This document shows, piece by piece, positions 53,349 to 62,556 of a stretch of 64,000 nucleotides of DNA. The position numbers and the translations under genes were made by a program. This DNA comes from WHSW01 sp963722175. GTDB lineage: Bacteria > Actinomycetota > Thermoleophilia > Solirubrobacterales > 70-9. A model generated the notes under the pieces. The model saw nothing but the letters and a program-made list of their open reading frames with translations, made no database searches and was not told the DNA's origin. Numbering within the stretch: the stretch's first letter is position 1; each line of letters starts with the position of its first letter. The stretch is taken from contig CAVRKA010000005.1 in NCBI GenBank assembly GCA_963722175.1, positions 73,222-137,221 of the forward strand, read 5' to 3'.

Positions 53349-54383
53349 TTATAGCGTCGCGCTCAGGCGGTCCAGAATCCCTGCATTTACGCGTGCCGAC
53401 GGGCTTTCGGCGAGCAACTCACGGACCTCGTCGAGGCTCTCCGTGCGCTGAAAGCGGTCGGCGTCGCGGCCCTCGTACCCGAGCCGCTCCACGTACCAGG
53501 GGTAGAACTTGCGCAGGTTGCGCGCCGCCCGCTCGGGGCCCCAGTGCTCGGCCGCGCGGTCGAGGATCCAGCGCAGCTCCGCCTCGATCTCGGGGGCCGT
53601 CGGCTCGACCTCCGTGCCGGTGGTCAGCTGGTCGAAGATCCACGGGTTGCCGAGCGAGCCGCGGGCGATCATCACCGCGTCGGCGCCCGATTCCTCGTAG
53701 GCGCGGCGGACCTGCGCGGTCGACCGCAGGCCGCCGGAGACGATCAGCGGGACGCGATTGCCGTCGCGCTCGAGCGCCGCGCCGAGCTCGCCGACGAGCG
53801 CATAGTCGGGGCGCCCGCGGTGAAACTGCTTCGCCGGGCGCGGGTGCAGGGCGACCGCGGCGACCCCGGCGTCGCCGACCAGGCGACGGGCGAGCTCGAC
53901 CCCCGAGCGGTCGCCGGGCTCGATCCCGGAGCGGACCTTGACCGTCACCGGCAGGCCCGATCCTTCGCGCGCCGCGACGGCGATCGCGACCGCCCGTTCC
54001 GGGTCGGCGATCAGCGCCGCGCCGGCACCGGTCTTCAGCACCTTCGGCACGGGGCAGCCCATGTTGAGGTCGATCAGCACCGGTCCGGCCGCGGCCGCGA
54101 CCGCCGCCGCCTCGCGCATCACGTCCGGGTCGGCGCCGAAGAGCTGAATCGAGACCGGGCCCTCCTCGGGATGGACCCGCAGCATCTCCTCGACCGTGCG
54201 CCGGTTGCGATGCGCGATCGCGAAGCTCGAGACCATCTCCGAGACTGCCAGGCCCGCGCCGTGGCGGTGGGCCTGCAGCCGTACGAACCAGTTGCCGATG
54301 CCGGCAAGCGGGGCGAGCAGGACCCGGTTGGGCAGCTGCACGTCCCCGATCCTGAAGGGGGATGTGAGCGGTGACCGGGTCAC
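53349..54383 (-). CDS. dus: tRNA-dihydrouridine synthase
   Basis: A 344-residue FMN-dependent Dus that reduces uridines in the tRNA D-loop. Features: LPNRVLLAPLAGIGNWFVRL, SIQLFGADPDVM, DLNMGCPVPKVLKTGAGAAL with the catalytic Cys, VTVKVRSGIEPGDRS, ALHPRPAKQFHRGRPDY and DAVMIARGSLGNPWIFDQL. GTG 54383 overlaps the coaX stop (GTGA), so the two are coupled; a longer reading through coaX is spurious. In Bacillus dus precedes lysS; here greA is inserted between them. Confidence 0.95.
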   Translation of the reverse strand: MTRSPLTSPFRIGDVQLPNRVLLAPLAGIGNWFVRLQAHRHGAGLAVSEMVSSFAIAHRNRRTVEEMLRVHPEEGPVSIQLFGADPDVMREAAAVAAAAGPVLIDLNMGCPVPKVLKTGAGAALIADPERAVAIAVAAREGSGLPVTVKVRSGIEPGDRSGVELARRLVGDAGVAAVALHPRPAKQFHRGRPDYALVGELGAALERDGNRVPLIVSGGLRSTAQVRRAYEESGADAVMIARGSLGNPWIFDQLTTGTEVEPTAPEIEAELRWILDRAAEHWGPERAARNLRKFYPWYVERLGYEGRDADRFQRTESLDEVRELLAESPSARVNAGILDRLSATL

Positions 54384-55144
54384 GAATTGCGTTCCCAGAT
54401 CAACCGCAGGCCGGTGAGCGTGAGCAGGTCGTCCACCTCGTCGATCGTCTCGCAGAACGGGACGATCGCGTGGGCGAGGCCGCCGGTGGCGATCAGCGTC
54501 GGCTCGCCGCCGAGCTCCGCCTCGATCCGCCGGGCGATGCCGTCGATCAGCCCGGCGAAGCCATAGATCACGCCCGACTGGATCGCGCCGCGGGTCGAAC
54601 GGCCGATCGCCGTCTCGGGCTCGCCGAGCTCGATCCTGCCGATCTGCGCGCCGCGCTCGGTCAGCGCCGTGAGCGAGATCTCGATCCCGGGGGCGATCGC
54701 GCCGCCCAGGTACTCGCCGTCCGCGGAGACGACGTCGAAGTTGATCCCGGTGCCGAAATCGACGACCGCGCAGGCGCCGCCGACCCGGTCGAAGGCGGCC
54801 ACCGCGTTGACGAGCCGGTCGGCGCCGACCTCGAGCGGGTTGTCGATCCGGATCGCCATCCCGGTCTTCACCCCGGGCCCGATCGACAGACAGCGCGCAT
54901 CGAAGTAGCGGGCGGCCATCGCCTCGTACTGGCCGCCGAGCGGCGGCACGACGGAGGAGACGCAGATCGCGTCGACCTCGCCCCTTTCGATCCCGCTCAG
55001 CGCCAGCAGGCCGGCGATGCGCTCGGCGATCTCGTCGCCGGTCGCTCCCGAGACGGTGCGAAACCGCCAATGCTCGATCAGCTCGTCGCCGCGAAAGGCG
55101 CCGAGGTGCGTCTGGGTATTGCCGACGTCGATCGCCAGGAGCAT
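54380..55144 (-). CDS. coaX: Type III pantothenate kinase
   Basis: A 254-residue CoaX, phosphorylating pantothenate in the first step of CoA synthesis. It has the ASKHA ATPase signature at the start (LLAIDVGNTQTHLGAF), SSVVPPLGG in the middle, DNPLEVGADRLVNAVAAFDR, and ACAVVDFGTGINFDVVS with the catalytic Asp, plus PGIEISLTALTERGAQI. ATG 55144 fits the family start; GTG 55162 six codons upstream is in frame. It is coupled to dus. Type III kinases replace CoaA in many Gram-positives. Confidence 0.96.
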   Translation of the reverse strand: MLLAIDVGNTQTHLGAFRGDELIEHWRFRTVSGATGDEIAERIAGLLALSGIERGEVDAICVSSVVPPLGGQYEAMAARYFDARCLSIGPGVKTGMAIRIDNPLEVGADRLVNAVAAFDRVGGACAVVDFGTGINFDVVSADGEYLGGAIAPGIEISLTALTERGAQIGRIELGEPETAIGRSTRGAIQSGVIYGFAGLIDGIARRIEAELGGEPTLIATGGLAHAIVPFCETIDEVDDLLTLTGLRLIWERNS

Positions 55145-55218
55145 CTGCGGATTATCGACCACCCGGCCGAACCGGACGCGAAGCGGAGGATTTGGCCGGC
55201 TTTGCTTAGGATCCGCGA

Positions 55219-55977
55219 ATGGACGCCAAGCTCTATGTGATCCCGGGCTCCCATCCGTCGCGCACGGTGATGCGGATGCTCGCGATCAAGGGGATCCCCT
55301 ACAAGCGGGTCGACCTGATGCCGGTGATCTCGCGGGGCGTCCTGCGCGCGATGGGCTTCCCCGGAGTGACCATCCCGGCACTGAGGATCGGGGATCGCAA
55401 GATCACCGGCTCGCGAGAGATCGCCAAGGAGCTCGACCGCGTGCAGCCCGATCCGCCGCTCTTCCCCGCCGACCCCGACGCACGGGCGTCGGTCGAGCAG
55501 GCCGAGGCCTGGGGCGAGACGACGTTGCAAAACGCGTCCCGTCGCATCCTGTGGAACGCACTGAGGCGTGACCGCGCCCCGCTGGCGAGCTTCTCCGAGG
55601 GCGCGCGCCTGGGCATCCCGATCGGCCTGGCCGTGAAGACGGCGGCCCCGATCGTCGCGATGGAGGTGCGGATCAACGAGGCCACCGACGAAAGGGTCCG
55701 CGAGGACCTCGCCGCGCTCCCGGGCATGCTGCAGCGGATCGACGACTGGATCGCCGAGGGCGTGCTCGGCGGCGAGGACCTGAACGCAGCCGATCTGCAG
55801 ATCGGCACGAGCGTCCGCCTGCTGATGTCGCTTCAGGACCTGCGTGAAGCGATCACGCCCCGCCCCGCCGGCGAGCTCGCGATGCGCGCGGCGCCGGATT
55901 ACCCGGGCGACGCGCCGCCGATCCTGCCGGCGGCGTGGCTCGAGCCGCTGCGGCGAGAGCCCGCAGCCGCGGCGTAG
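55219..55977 (+). CDS. Glutathione S-transferase fold protein
   Basis: A 252-residue protein with an N-terminal thioredoxin-like GST domain (KLYVIPGSHPSRTVMRMLAI, GVTIPALRIGDRKITGSREI) and an all-helical C-terminal domain ending with AAWLEPLRREPAAAA. GSTs in Actinobacteria, which usually lack glutathione, may use mycothiol or other thiols; the active-site Ser/Cys position reads GSHPSRT. It is divergent from coaX and ends at the repeated hairpin element copy B. Confidence 0.85.
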   Translation: MDAKLYVIPGSHPSRTVMRMLAIKGIPYKRVDLMPVISRGVLRAMGFPGVTIPALRIGDRKITGSREIAKELDRVQPDPPLFPADPDARASVEQAEAWGETTLQNASRRILWNALRRDRAPLASFSEGARLGIPIGLAVKTAAPIVAMEVRINEATDERVREDLAALPGMLQRIDDWIAEGVLGGEDLNAADLQIGTSVRLLMSLQDLREAITPRPAGELAMRAAPDYPGDAPPILPAAWLEPLRREPAAAA

Positions 55978-55978
55978 C

Positions 55979-56065
55979 TCGAAGCCGCTTTTTGCCGGGT
56001 AGGGGTGGCCCAGGTCGAATCGATCGGTTTGGCGTCCAACAGTTGGATGCGAGACCGATCAGTTC
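55979..56065. repeat. Intergenic hairpin element, copy B
   Basis: An 87-base element that aligns over its full length with copy A at 36551-36635, including GGGGTGGCCC, AATCGATCGGT, GTCCAACAGTTGGATGC and GAGACCGAT. It lies between the convergent ends of the GST-like gene and folK, and the folK stop codon falls in its right part, as does that of ispD in copy A. Confidence 0.75.
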
Positions 56066-56529
56066 GCGATCAGCGGCCCGACCCGCTCGACACGCTCCCC
56101 CATACCCAGCCGCTCCAACGCCTCGCTCAGCGCGGTCCCATCGGGCAGTCGCAACTCCGGATCGAGCTCGAGGAGCGGGACCAGCACGAACCTTCGGCTC
56201 GCCACCTGCGGGTGCGGCAGCGTCAGCCGCTCGCTCTCCAGCTCCACGTCCCCCAGCAACAGCACGTCCACGTCGAGCGGCCGCGGACCATGCCTGGGGC
56301 CGCCGAACATCCGGCCCTGCTCGACCTCGATCGCCTTGCACGCGTCGAGCAGCTCCCGGGCCCCGAGCTCGGTCTCGATCGCGACCGCGGCGTTGAGGAA
56401 GTCGGGCTGGTCGAGGATCTCGCCGACCGGCTCGGTCTCGTAGACCGACGAGACCGCCGTCACCTCCGCCCCATGCCCGGGCAGCGCCTCGACCGCGGCG
56501 CGCAGATGGGCCATGCGGTCGCCGACGTT
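56059..56529 (-). CDS. folK: 2-amino-4-hydroxy-6-hydroxymethyldihydropteridine pyrophosphokinase, 5' truncated
   Basis: HPPK of folate synthesis, about 156 residues kept. NVGDRMAHLRAAVEALPG (for the usual GLGSNLGDR start), SSVYETEPVGEILDQPDFLN, PRPLDVDVLLLGDVELE (metal-binding Asp pair) and LPHPQVASRRFVLVPLLELD are all present. The first about ten residues, including the GSN part, are absent: just beyond the N of NVGDR the sequence becomes a methyltransferase gene of the other strand. No start codon is in place, although the frame stays open for another 186 bases. The gene is thus cut by the junction near 56.52 kb. In Bacillus folK lies just before dus. Confidence 0.85.
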   Translation of the reverse strand, partial: NVGDRMAHLRAAVEALPGHGAEVTAVSSVYETEPVGEILDQPDFLNAAVAIETELGARELLDACKAIEVEQGRMFGGPRHGPRPLDVDVLLLGDVELESERLTLPHPQVASRRFVLVPLLELDPELRLPDGTALSEALERLGMGERVERVGPLIAN

Positions 56530-56953
56530 CAGCACCTGGACGATGACGGCGCGGCGCTCCGGCGGGCGCACGATCTCCTGGCGCCCGGCGGCGTCGCGCT
56601 GGTGACGGTGCCGGCCTTCCGCTTCCTCTGGTCGCAGCACGACGTGGCCAACCAGCACCGGCGCCGCTACACCAGGGCCGGGCTGAAGGCGCTGCTCCCG
56701 GCGTAACGGCTTCACGGTCGAGCGGTCCAGCTACTTCAACAGCTATCTCTTCCCGGTCGCCCTCGCGCAGCGTTGGGCCGCCCGGCTGCTCGGCAGCCGC
56801 GCGGCGGAGGGGCTGCGGGTGCCGCCCGCTCCGGTCAACCGGCTCATGCGCCGGATCTTTCAGTCGGAGACCAGGCGGCTGGCCGGCCCCCGCCACGGCG
56901 GGTTCCCCGCCCGGGGTTCCATGCTCGCGGTCGGACGACGAGGTGAGACGTGA
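56521..56953 (+). pseudogene. 3' fragment of a SAM-dependent methyltransferase, frameshifted
   Basis: The plus strand reads ADVQHLDDDGAALRRAHDLL, then APGGVALVTVPAFRFLWSQH and NQHRRRYTRAGLKALLP to a stop at 56704-56706; one base out of frame it continues GFTVERSSYFNSYLFPVALA and on to a TGA at 56951-56953. This is the C-terminal half of a class I methyltransferase of the type found with membrane glycosyltransferases. The SAM-binding N-terminal half is missing because the sequence switches to folK. The TGA overlaps a GTG (56950) of the next gene. Confidence 0.75.
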
Positions 56954-58502
56954 CGGAGCCAGGTCAGCGCCCCTATCCCTCCATTCCCGCCGTCATCTTC
57001 ACCCTCTGGGTGCTGGTGGTGCCGCTCCTGTTCGGCGACCGGATGCTCAACGCCGACGGCGACCTGCTCCGCCACATCGCCCACGGCCGGTGGATGCTGG
57101 ACCACGGGCAGTTCCTCCACACCGACCAGTTCTCCTATACCAAGGGCGGCGAGCCGTTCGTCGCCTTCGAGTACGGAAGCCAGCTGTTCTACGCGCGGTG
57201 GACCGCGATGGCCGGGCTGGCCGGGGTCGTGGTGTTCGGCAGCCTGCTGATCGCGGCGAGCTACGCCGTCGTGGCCCGCTTCCTCCTCGCCCGCGGCGGA
57301 TCCGTTCTCCACCTACGCCACCACCATGGTCGCGGCGGTCATCGGCGCGGTGCACTGGGCCGCCCGGCCCCACCTCATCACCCTGCTCGCCGTCGCCCTC
57401 CTGCTCTTCTTCCTGGAGCCGGGCGAACGAAGGCCCAGGCTCTGGCTCCTGTTCCTGCTCTTCATGGTGTGGGCCAACCTGCATGGCGGGTTCGTCTTCG
57501 GGCTTACGCTCCTGGGCATCTACCTGGCCGGCAGCCTGGCCGAGTGGCGCTGGGGGTCGGATCCGGCGCTGTGGAAGGAGCGGAGCCGCTACTACGCGCT
57601 CGCGCTGCTGGTGGCGGGACTGGGCACGCTGATGAACCCCAACGGGCCGGCGCTGCACCTGCACATCATCCGGTTCTTCGGCGAGCCGTTCCTGCGCGAC
57701 AACACCGAGGAGTTCCTCTCGCCGGACTTCCACTCGGTAGCGGGGCAGATGCTGATGGCCTCGCTGCTCGGCATCCTGGCGCTGTTCGCGCTGGTGCCGG
57801 GACGTCCGACCCTGCCGCGCCTGGCCCTGCTCCTGGCCAACGTCGCCTTTGCGCTGCAGGCGCGGCGCAACGTCCAGCTCTACGCGGCGGTGGTCTTCCC
57901 GGTGCTGGCGCTGCACTTCGACGCCGCGCTCAGGCGGCTGCCGGATCCGAAGGGCATCCGCGCGGTCTTCGAGCGCGATGCGCGCCGGGGGACCACCGGG
58001 GTCTTCGTCGGCGCGGTCGGCACGGTGATGGTGCTGGTCGTGCTGCTGCAGGGGCGCGTCGGCTCCTGGCGAGCCGTGACCGCGCAGCTCGATCCCACCA
58101 CGTTCCCCATCGCCGCGGTGGACACGGGCGCGGGGCAAGGGGATCGAGGGGCGGATCTTCCACGAGTTCATCTGGGGCGGCTACCTGCTGTATGCGTGGC
58201 CGGAGCAGCGGTGTTCATCGACGGCGGGACCGACTTCTACGGGCCCGACCTCATGCGCACGTTCATCGAGACCCGCGGGCTCAAGCCGGGATGGCGGGAG
58301 ACACTGGCGAAATGGAAGGTGTCCGTTCCTGCTGATCGCGCCCGGTGCGGCCATCGCCAACGAGCTGGTCCGGGACGGCGACTGGGGCGTGCGCTACTGC
58401 GACAAGACCGCGGCGCTGATCGAGCGCGACGCGAAGGCGGGCGGTGCGGGGGCGATGGCGCGGCTGGAGCAGTGCGCGGCGGATTCGACGGCGGGGCGGT
58501 AG
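56950..58502 (+). pseudogene. Polytopic membrane protein (glycosyltransferase-like), at least four frameshifts
   Basis: The first frame starts at GTG 56950 (PSIPAVIFTLWVLVVPLLFG, then DGDLLRHIAHGRWMLDHGQF, a GT-C-like first loop). Near 57300-57312 the sense moves to another frame (STYATTMVAAVIGAVHWAAR, WANLHGGFVFGLTLLGIYLA, LMNPNGPALHLHIIRFFGEP). Further shifts occur near 58125-58140 (ARGKGIEGRIFHEFIWGGYL), 58205-58210 (VFIDGGTDFYGPDLMRTFIE) and 58325 (FLLIAPGAAIANELVRDGDW), and the sense ends at TAG 58500-58502. The residues stay convincing on both sides of each break, which favours sequencing indels over long decay. About 515 residues if repaired. Confidence 0.65.
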
Positions 58503-58506
58503 GAGA

Positions 58507-58615
58507 TTATCACGTACGCTGAGCAGGATTGTCACGCTGAGCGAGATTGTCACGCTGAGCGGAGCGAAGCGGCCGAAGCCACGCGCCGGCCCCTTCGCTG
58601 CGCTCAGGGTGACAA
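58507..58615. repeat. Tandem and inverted GTCACGCTGAGC repeats
   Basis: Three related units (TCACGTACGCTGAGC, GTCACGCTGAGC, GTCACGCTGAGC) occur at 58510-58560. The last continues into GGAGCGAAG and is answered by CCCTTCGCTGCGCTCAGGGTGAC at 58591-58613, forming a long hairpin between two convergent gene ends. Very similar palindromes are common in intergenic DNA of Gemmatimonadota and some other phyla, and not typical of the actinobacterial block to the left. Confidence 0.75.
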
Positions 58616-58629
58616 AGTGACGTGACGGC

Positions 58630-60330
58630 TCACGGCGTGGCGGACTCGGGAAGCTGGTAGCGGACCAGCTCGATGTCGCCGATCCGCTCCCAGTAGGTGC
58701 GGCGAGCGCCGCGCGTCCATGGCATCGAGGATGTCGAACTCGAACCCGTACAGGTAGGAGAGCACCAGCCACACTGCGGGCCCGCGCCGCTCGATGAGCC
58801 GCGCGGCCTCGCCCTCAGCCCACCCGGAGTCCGGCTCCGGCGATGCGATCGCCAGTCCCGGGCGCTCCTGAATTCCCGCCGAGCGACCGAACAGCTCGAC
58901 CCAGCCCTCGTGATCGAGGGTCAGCATGGCGGGGTCCACCGACGAATCGAAGCTCCCCGGCGCGCCGTTCTCGAACGATGGTCCCGTGGAGCTCGCCAGC
59001 CTGGCGACTCGCGCCAGGCGTGCCGAGTCGGGTCGAGCCCAGGGGGTGGTGTACCGGGTCCAGGCGGGAATGCTGCCGGGCGCCAGGTAGACCGCCTCGT
59101 CGGGCGCCGCTTCCGCCGCGAACCGCCGAACCACCGCCGCCATCGGCTCCAGGCTCGGCGCCCGCGCCACGAGCCGCAGCCCGTAGAACGCCGGTCCCAT
59201 CACCATCAGCAGCGTCGCGAGCGGCCAGATCCACGGCGCCGGCTCCTCGGCCCGCCACGACAGCACCTGCGCGAGGCCCGCGGCGACCAGCATGGCGAAC
59301 AGTGGCGCGGTAAACAACAGCAGTCGCATTGCCGTGGGATAGGCACCGGCCAGCGAGGCGAGCAGTGCGAGCCCGATGGGCCCGGCGACCAGCAGGGCAA
59401 CGCGCAGGACGCTCGCGCGCGAGCCGGACCACGCCCAGCCCGGCGAGGATCGCCAACAGGGTAGGGATCAGCGTGTACGCCAGCTCCTCGAGCACCTGGC
59501 CGGTCGGCCGGGTGGACCCCTCCAGGAACATGCCCCAGACGACGTCCCTGATTCTCAGGCCCGCGCGGATCAGCCAACCCGGCCCCGGATCGAGGAAAGC
59601 CTCTCGCCAGAAGAGGAGCATGTAGGGGTTGATCGCCGCGTTGCGGTACACCAGCACGTAGGCCAGGCCGAACGAGGCTCCCCAAGCGGCCAGGCACTTG
59701 ACCAGCCACGGCGTCAGGTCGCGCCGCGAGCGCCGGGCCTCGGCGAAGAGGGCGAGACAGATCGCACCCAGCACGAACACGGCCGGCGCGCTGCACCAGG
59801 GCGCGAGGACGCCCGCGGCGGCGAGGCCGTTGCGGGATCGCGGATCGCCGTCTGGGTCCAGCACCTCGAGCGAGATCAGCAGCAGGAGGCAGGTGACCAG
59901 CACGTCCACCCCGTAGGGTTTCACCGCGCTGGAGTAGAAGATGAGATTGGGGGCGCAGGCGACCACGGCGGTCGCGAGCAGCGCGGCACTGCGGGGAAAC
60001 CCCGCGCGAATCGCCAGAGGATAGATCATGAACAGGACGCCGAGGCCGGCGAGGAACGGAAGCAGCTGCAGCGCCCAGTCGTGCATGCCGAAGACGGTGA
60101 CCGCGAGGCGCTCGACCCAGAGGAACGCCACCGGAGCGGCCTGGTCGTAGTCGAGCGGCGCGAGCAGGTGGAGAAACGACCGGGTGCCGATGTTGAGGGC
60201 CACTCGGGCTTCGTCGATCCAGAGCGATCGGCCGCTGATGATAGAGGACCACTCGCAGCGCCACTCCCCAGGCCAGGGCGACGGCCAGGGGCCAAAGCGA
60301 TGCGCGTTCTTCCTTGTCCGGCAAGTCCAT
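58630..60330 (-). pseudogene. GT39-type membrane glycosyltransferase, several frameshifts
   Basis: From ATG 60330 the frame reads DLPDKEERASLWPLAVALAW to about 60240, then shifts to RSLWIDEARVALNIGTRSFL (the acidic first-loop motif of mannosyl- and arabinosyltransferase families), LALNIGTRSFLHLLAPLDYD, SSAVKPYGVDVLVTCLLLLI and LVYRNAAINPYMLLFWREAF. Near 59420 the sense changes frame again to MRLLLFTAPLFAMLVAAGLA, and near 58710 to RTYWERIGDIELVRYQLPES before TGA 58630. About 565 residues if repaired, around ten helices and an external C-terminal domain. Such enzymes use polyprenyl-phosphate sugars. It converges on the previous gene across the palindromic repeats. Confidence 0.65.
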
Positions 60331-61596
60331 TCGTTAGCGTCCTCCGTTTCCGCTACGGACATGATCGAAAACGCAATCGTACTCGGGCGATAGAACGCGG
60401 ACAATATAGCCGCGCGCAATGCGTCGCTGCATCATCGCCAGTTTGCCTTACCGACGTAAGTTCCATGAGAGCTTTGTCCTTATACGTGCGGCCGACAATC
60501 TCGTTCCGACGCACATCGAACAACCTTGCGCGAGCATAGACCACCGAGTCGATGTCACTCCTATTCGTTGATTCCGTCCTGTCTACGCCGATCTGGTGTT
60601 ACATTGAGCTGGCGACCGCACTTCGTGCGGGCCGACCTGATCGCGCCCGGTGCGCTATCGCGACGGGCTAATTGCCGGGACGGCAAGTGAGGCGTGCGCT
60701 ACGACGCGAACGGCGGCGCTAGTGGGCGCTGGATGCGAAGACCTACGACCGGGGTTATGGGGTGGAGCAGTCCGCGCCCGCGAGCGAACAGCGGAACGAG
60801 CGAACTATTCAGCTGGAGGCACTGATTGCCGGTGAGGCGGTCACCTACCTGTTGGCCCTCAGATGATCCTCTGTTCGGAAGGATCCTCAAGGCGAGGGAG
60901 TTCGATTCGATGCCTCCCGGCGACATCTCTGGCGACGGTGGAGTCCCAGATCAGGCACCGCCTGAACTCATCCTACCATTTGTCTCTCTTGGCGATTCAG
61001 TGTCGCGGTACCCTTCTGTCGCGAGGAGCTCTATCCTTTCTCGCGCATGGCGCTGTTTACCGATAGCGGAACCGTCTATTGCGAGTATGATCGTGCGTGA
61101 CCCCGCAGGCAACCTATTGCCCCTAACTCGATTTCTCTCTGCAACGCCAGTACTGGGCCCTTCGCGGCTACTCATTCCTATACCCTGGACCGCATCCCGG
61201 AGCGCTATGGCCGCCTCGCACGGTAAACCAGTTCGGCTCAGTGCAGCCAGCCAAGTGATCACCGCGGCCGTAAGACAGGGCCTCTCGCTGCGACCGCAAG
61301 TCGCATATGTGGAGGTCACGCAGCGTATCATCGGTGACATCGACGGGATGCGAGTAGGCGTTCGCGAGTCACGAACGTGGCGAGTCTGGAATGATCGCAA
61401 CAATTAGGGGGCTGTTCCTCAGCGCGGCACAGGACCCTCCTGCGTCGGGATCGACCGCACTCTTGCCCAAGCGATACTGCTGTGTTGGCTTGGTTCTTGT
61501 GTCTGGCTGTACCAGTGGGCCGTACCGTTTCCGCCGACTCGATCCGCGCAATAGCCTCGTGACTGTCGCCTCGTGGCTCCCCGATGTCCCTGCGTT
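60331..61596. other. 1.27-kb stretch without a recognisable gene
   Basis: Lower GC than the rest, with open frames up to 190 codons that contain no recognisable motif, codon pattern or ribosome site on either strand. The only structure I see is a degenerate copy of the 3' end of the 56.95-58.5 kb gene near 60636-60735. It may be decayed coding sequence or poor-quality sequence. Confidence 0.6.
60636..60735 (+). repeat. Degenerate copy of the 3' end of the 56.95-58.5 kb gene
   Basis: CTGATCGCGCCCGGTGCG (from 60638) is identical to 58332-58349. After diverged bases, CCGGGACGGC and GGCGTGCGCTAC reappear in the same order and at similar distances as at 58370-58397. The frame is broken, with internal stops. 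It indicates a second, decayed paralogue or a local duplication of that gene's end. Confidence 0.5.
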
Positions 61597-62290
61597 ATGA
61601 CTCCGGACATATTCTTTGCGTTGCAGGTCCTGTTTCCCGTCTGCGCGCTCCTGTGGTTGGCACAGGTCGCCATACCGTGGTCAAGCTGGCTGACGGCCGG
61701 GGCGTTCACGGCATTGGTCGCTTTACATCAGGAGCGACGGGTCTACATAAGATCACGAGTTTGCGCTGGCCAACCAGGTGCTGTTGACATGTGCACTCTG
61801 GTATCACTCGTGTGCCTGCAGAGATTCGTCAGGCGCTGGCGGAGGGACGGTTCTGGCGAGCCAAGCTATGCCCGCGATGGGTCTCCGCCTTGGCCGCAAC
61901 TCCAGGTGGGCATGTACTACTCGCATTGCAGGGATAGGCAAGCTGGCCGACAGCGGCCTCGGTTGGACCAACGGTCTGACGCTTCAACTCTGGGTAAACA
62001 TCTGGGGGATACCTGCGAGTTCGCCGGCGCTTTGATCATGGCCCACCGAGATCTGGCACGCCTTCTTCAGACCATCACCTTGGCCACCGAAGTTCTTGCT
62101 TTGCCAGCATCTGATCCTGACACCTCTCCGGAGAATTGTGGGAGTCATGCTCATCGCTTTCCATGCGGGCCAAGCCGTGATCTTTGGTTGGGCATTTGGT
62201 GCCAGCTGGGCCGTGGTAACCATGACATACCTTCCTCTAGCGCGTCCCTTCCGCCGGGCAATCGCATGGGCCCGACGAAGACAATCGAAA
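61597..62290 (+). pseudogene. HTTM/vitamin K carboxylase-like membrane protein, frameshifted
   Basis: Pieces in all three plus frames add up to an HTTM-type protein: TPDIFFALQVLFPVCALLWL and WLTAGAFTALVALHQE from ATG 61597; HKITSFALANQVLLTCALWY near 61750-61800; YYSHCRIGKLADSGLGWTNG then LTLQLWVNIWG near 61910-62010 (the K..G..W..G..lQL pattern of HTTM proteins); IMAHRDLARLLQTITLATEV near 62035-62095; and VGVMLIAFHAGQAVIFGWAF to 62290. At least four frame changes are needed. The family is related to vitamin K-dependent carboxylase but mostly of unknown role. Confidence 0.55.
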
Positions 62291-62556
62291 CGGTACGTGC
62301 CCCTCGAGGCCGGACGTTTGCGACGTGCGGTGTTGGCTCGCTCGGACTTTCTATGTCGATGGCAGTTCCCTCGCGTAGCCTTGATGGCACACCGCTTGCT
62401 TCAACCCCCGACCACCAATTCCGCCCCCGGCTGCCCTTCAGAACAGAGCTCGGTCACCTTGGGCGTCGAGGCGCGTGCCACAGTGTTGCCTGGATGTGGC
62501 ACCGCCAAGCTGAGGCCTGAGTTCTCTGTCCCGGAGGAGCCAGCTCGTGACGCTGA

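Noticed and set aside
53349..55070. A 573-residue reading that joins coaX-antisense-frame sequence to Dus
   Set aside because: The extra N-terminal part is a shadow of coaX; the GTG at 54383 with the GTGA overlap gives the normal Dus.
60826..61407. A 193-codon open frame in the gene-poor part
   Set aside because: No motif, signal peptide, ribosome site or coherent composition; the opposite strand is open over the same stretch, so neither is supported.
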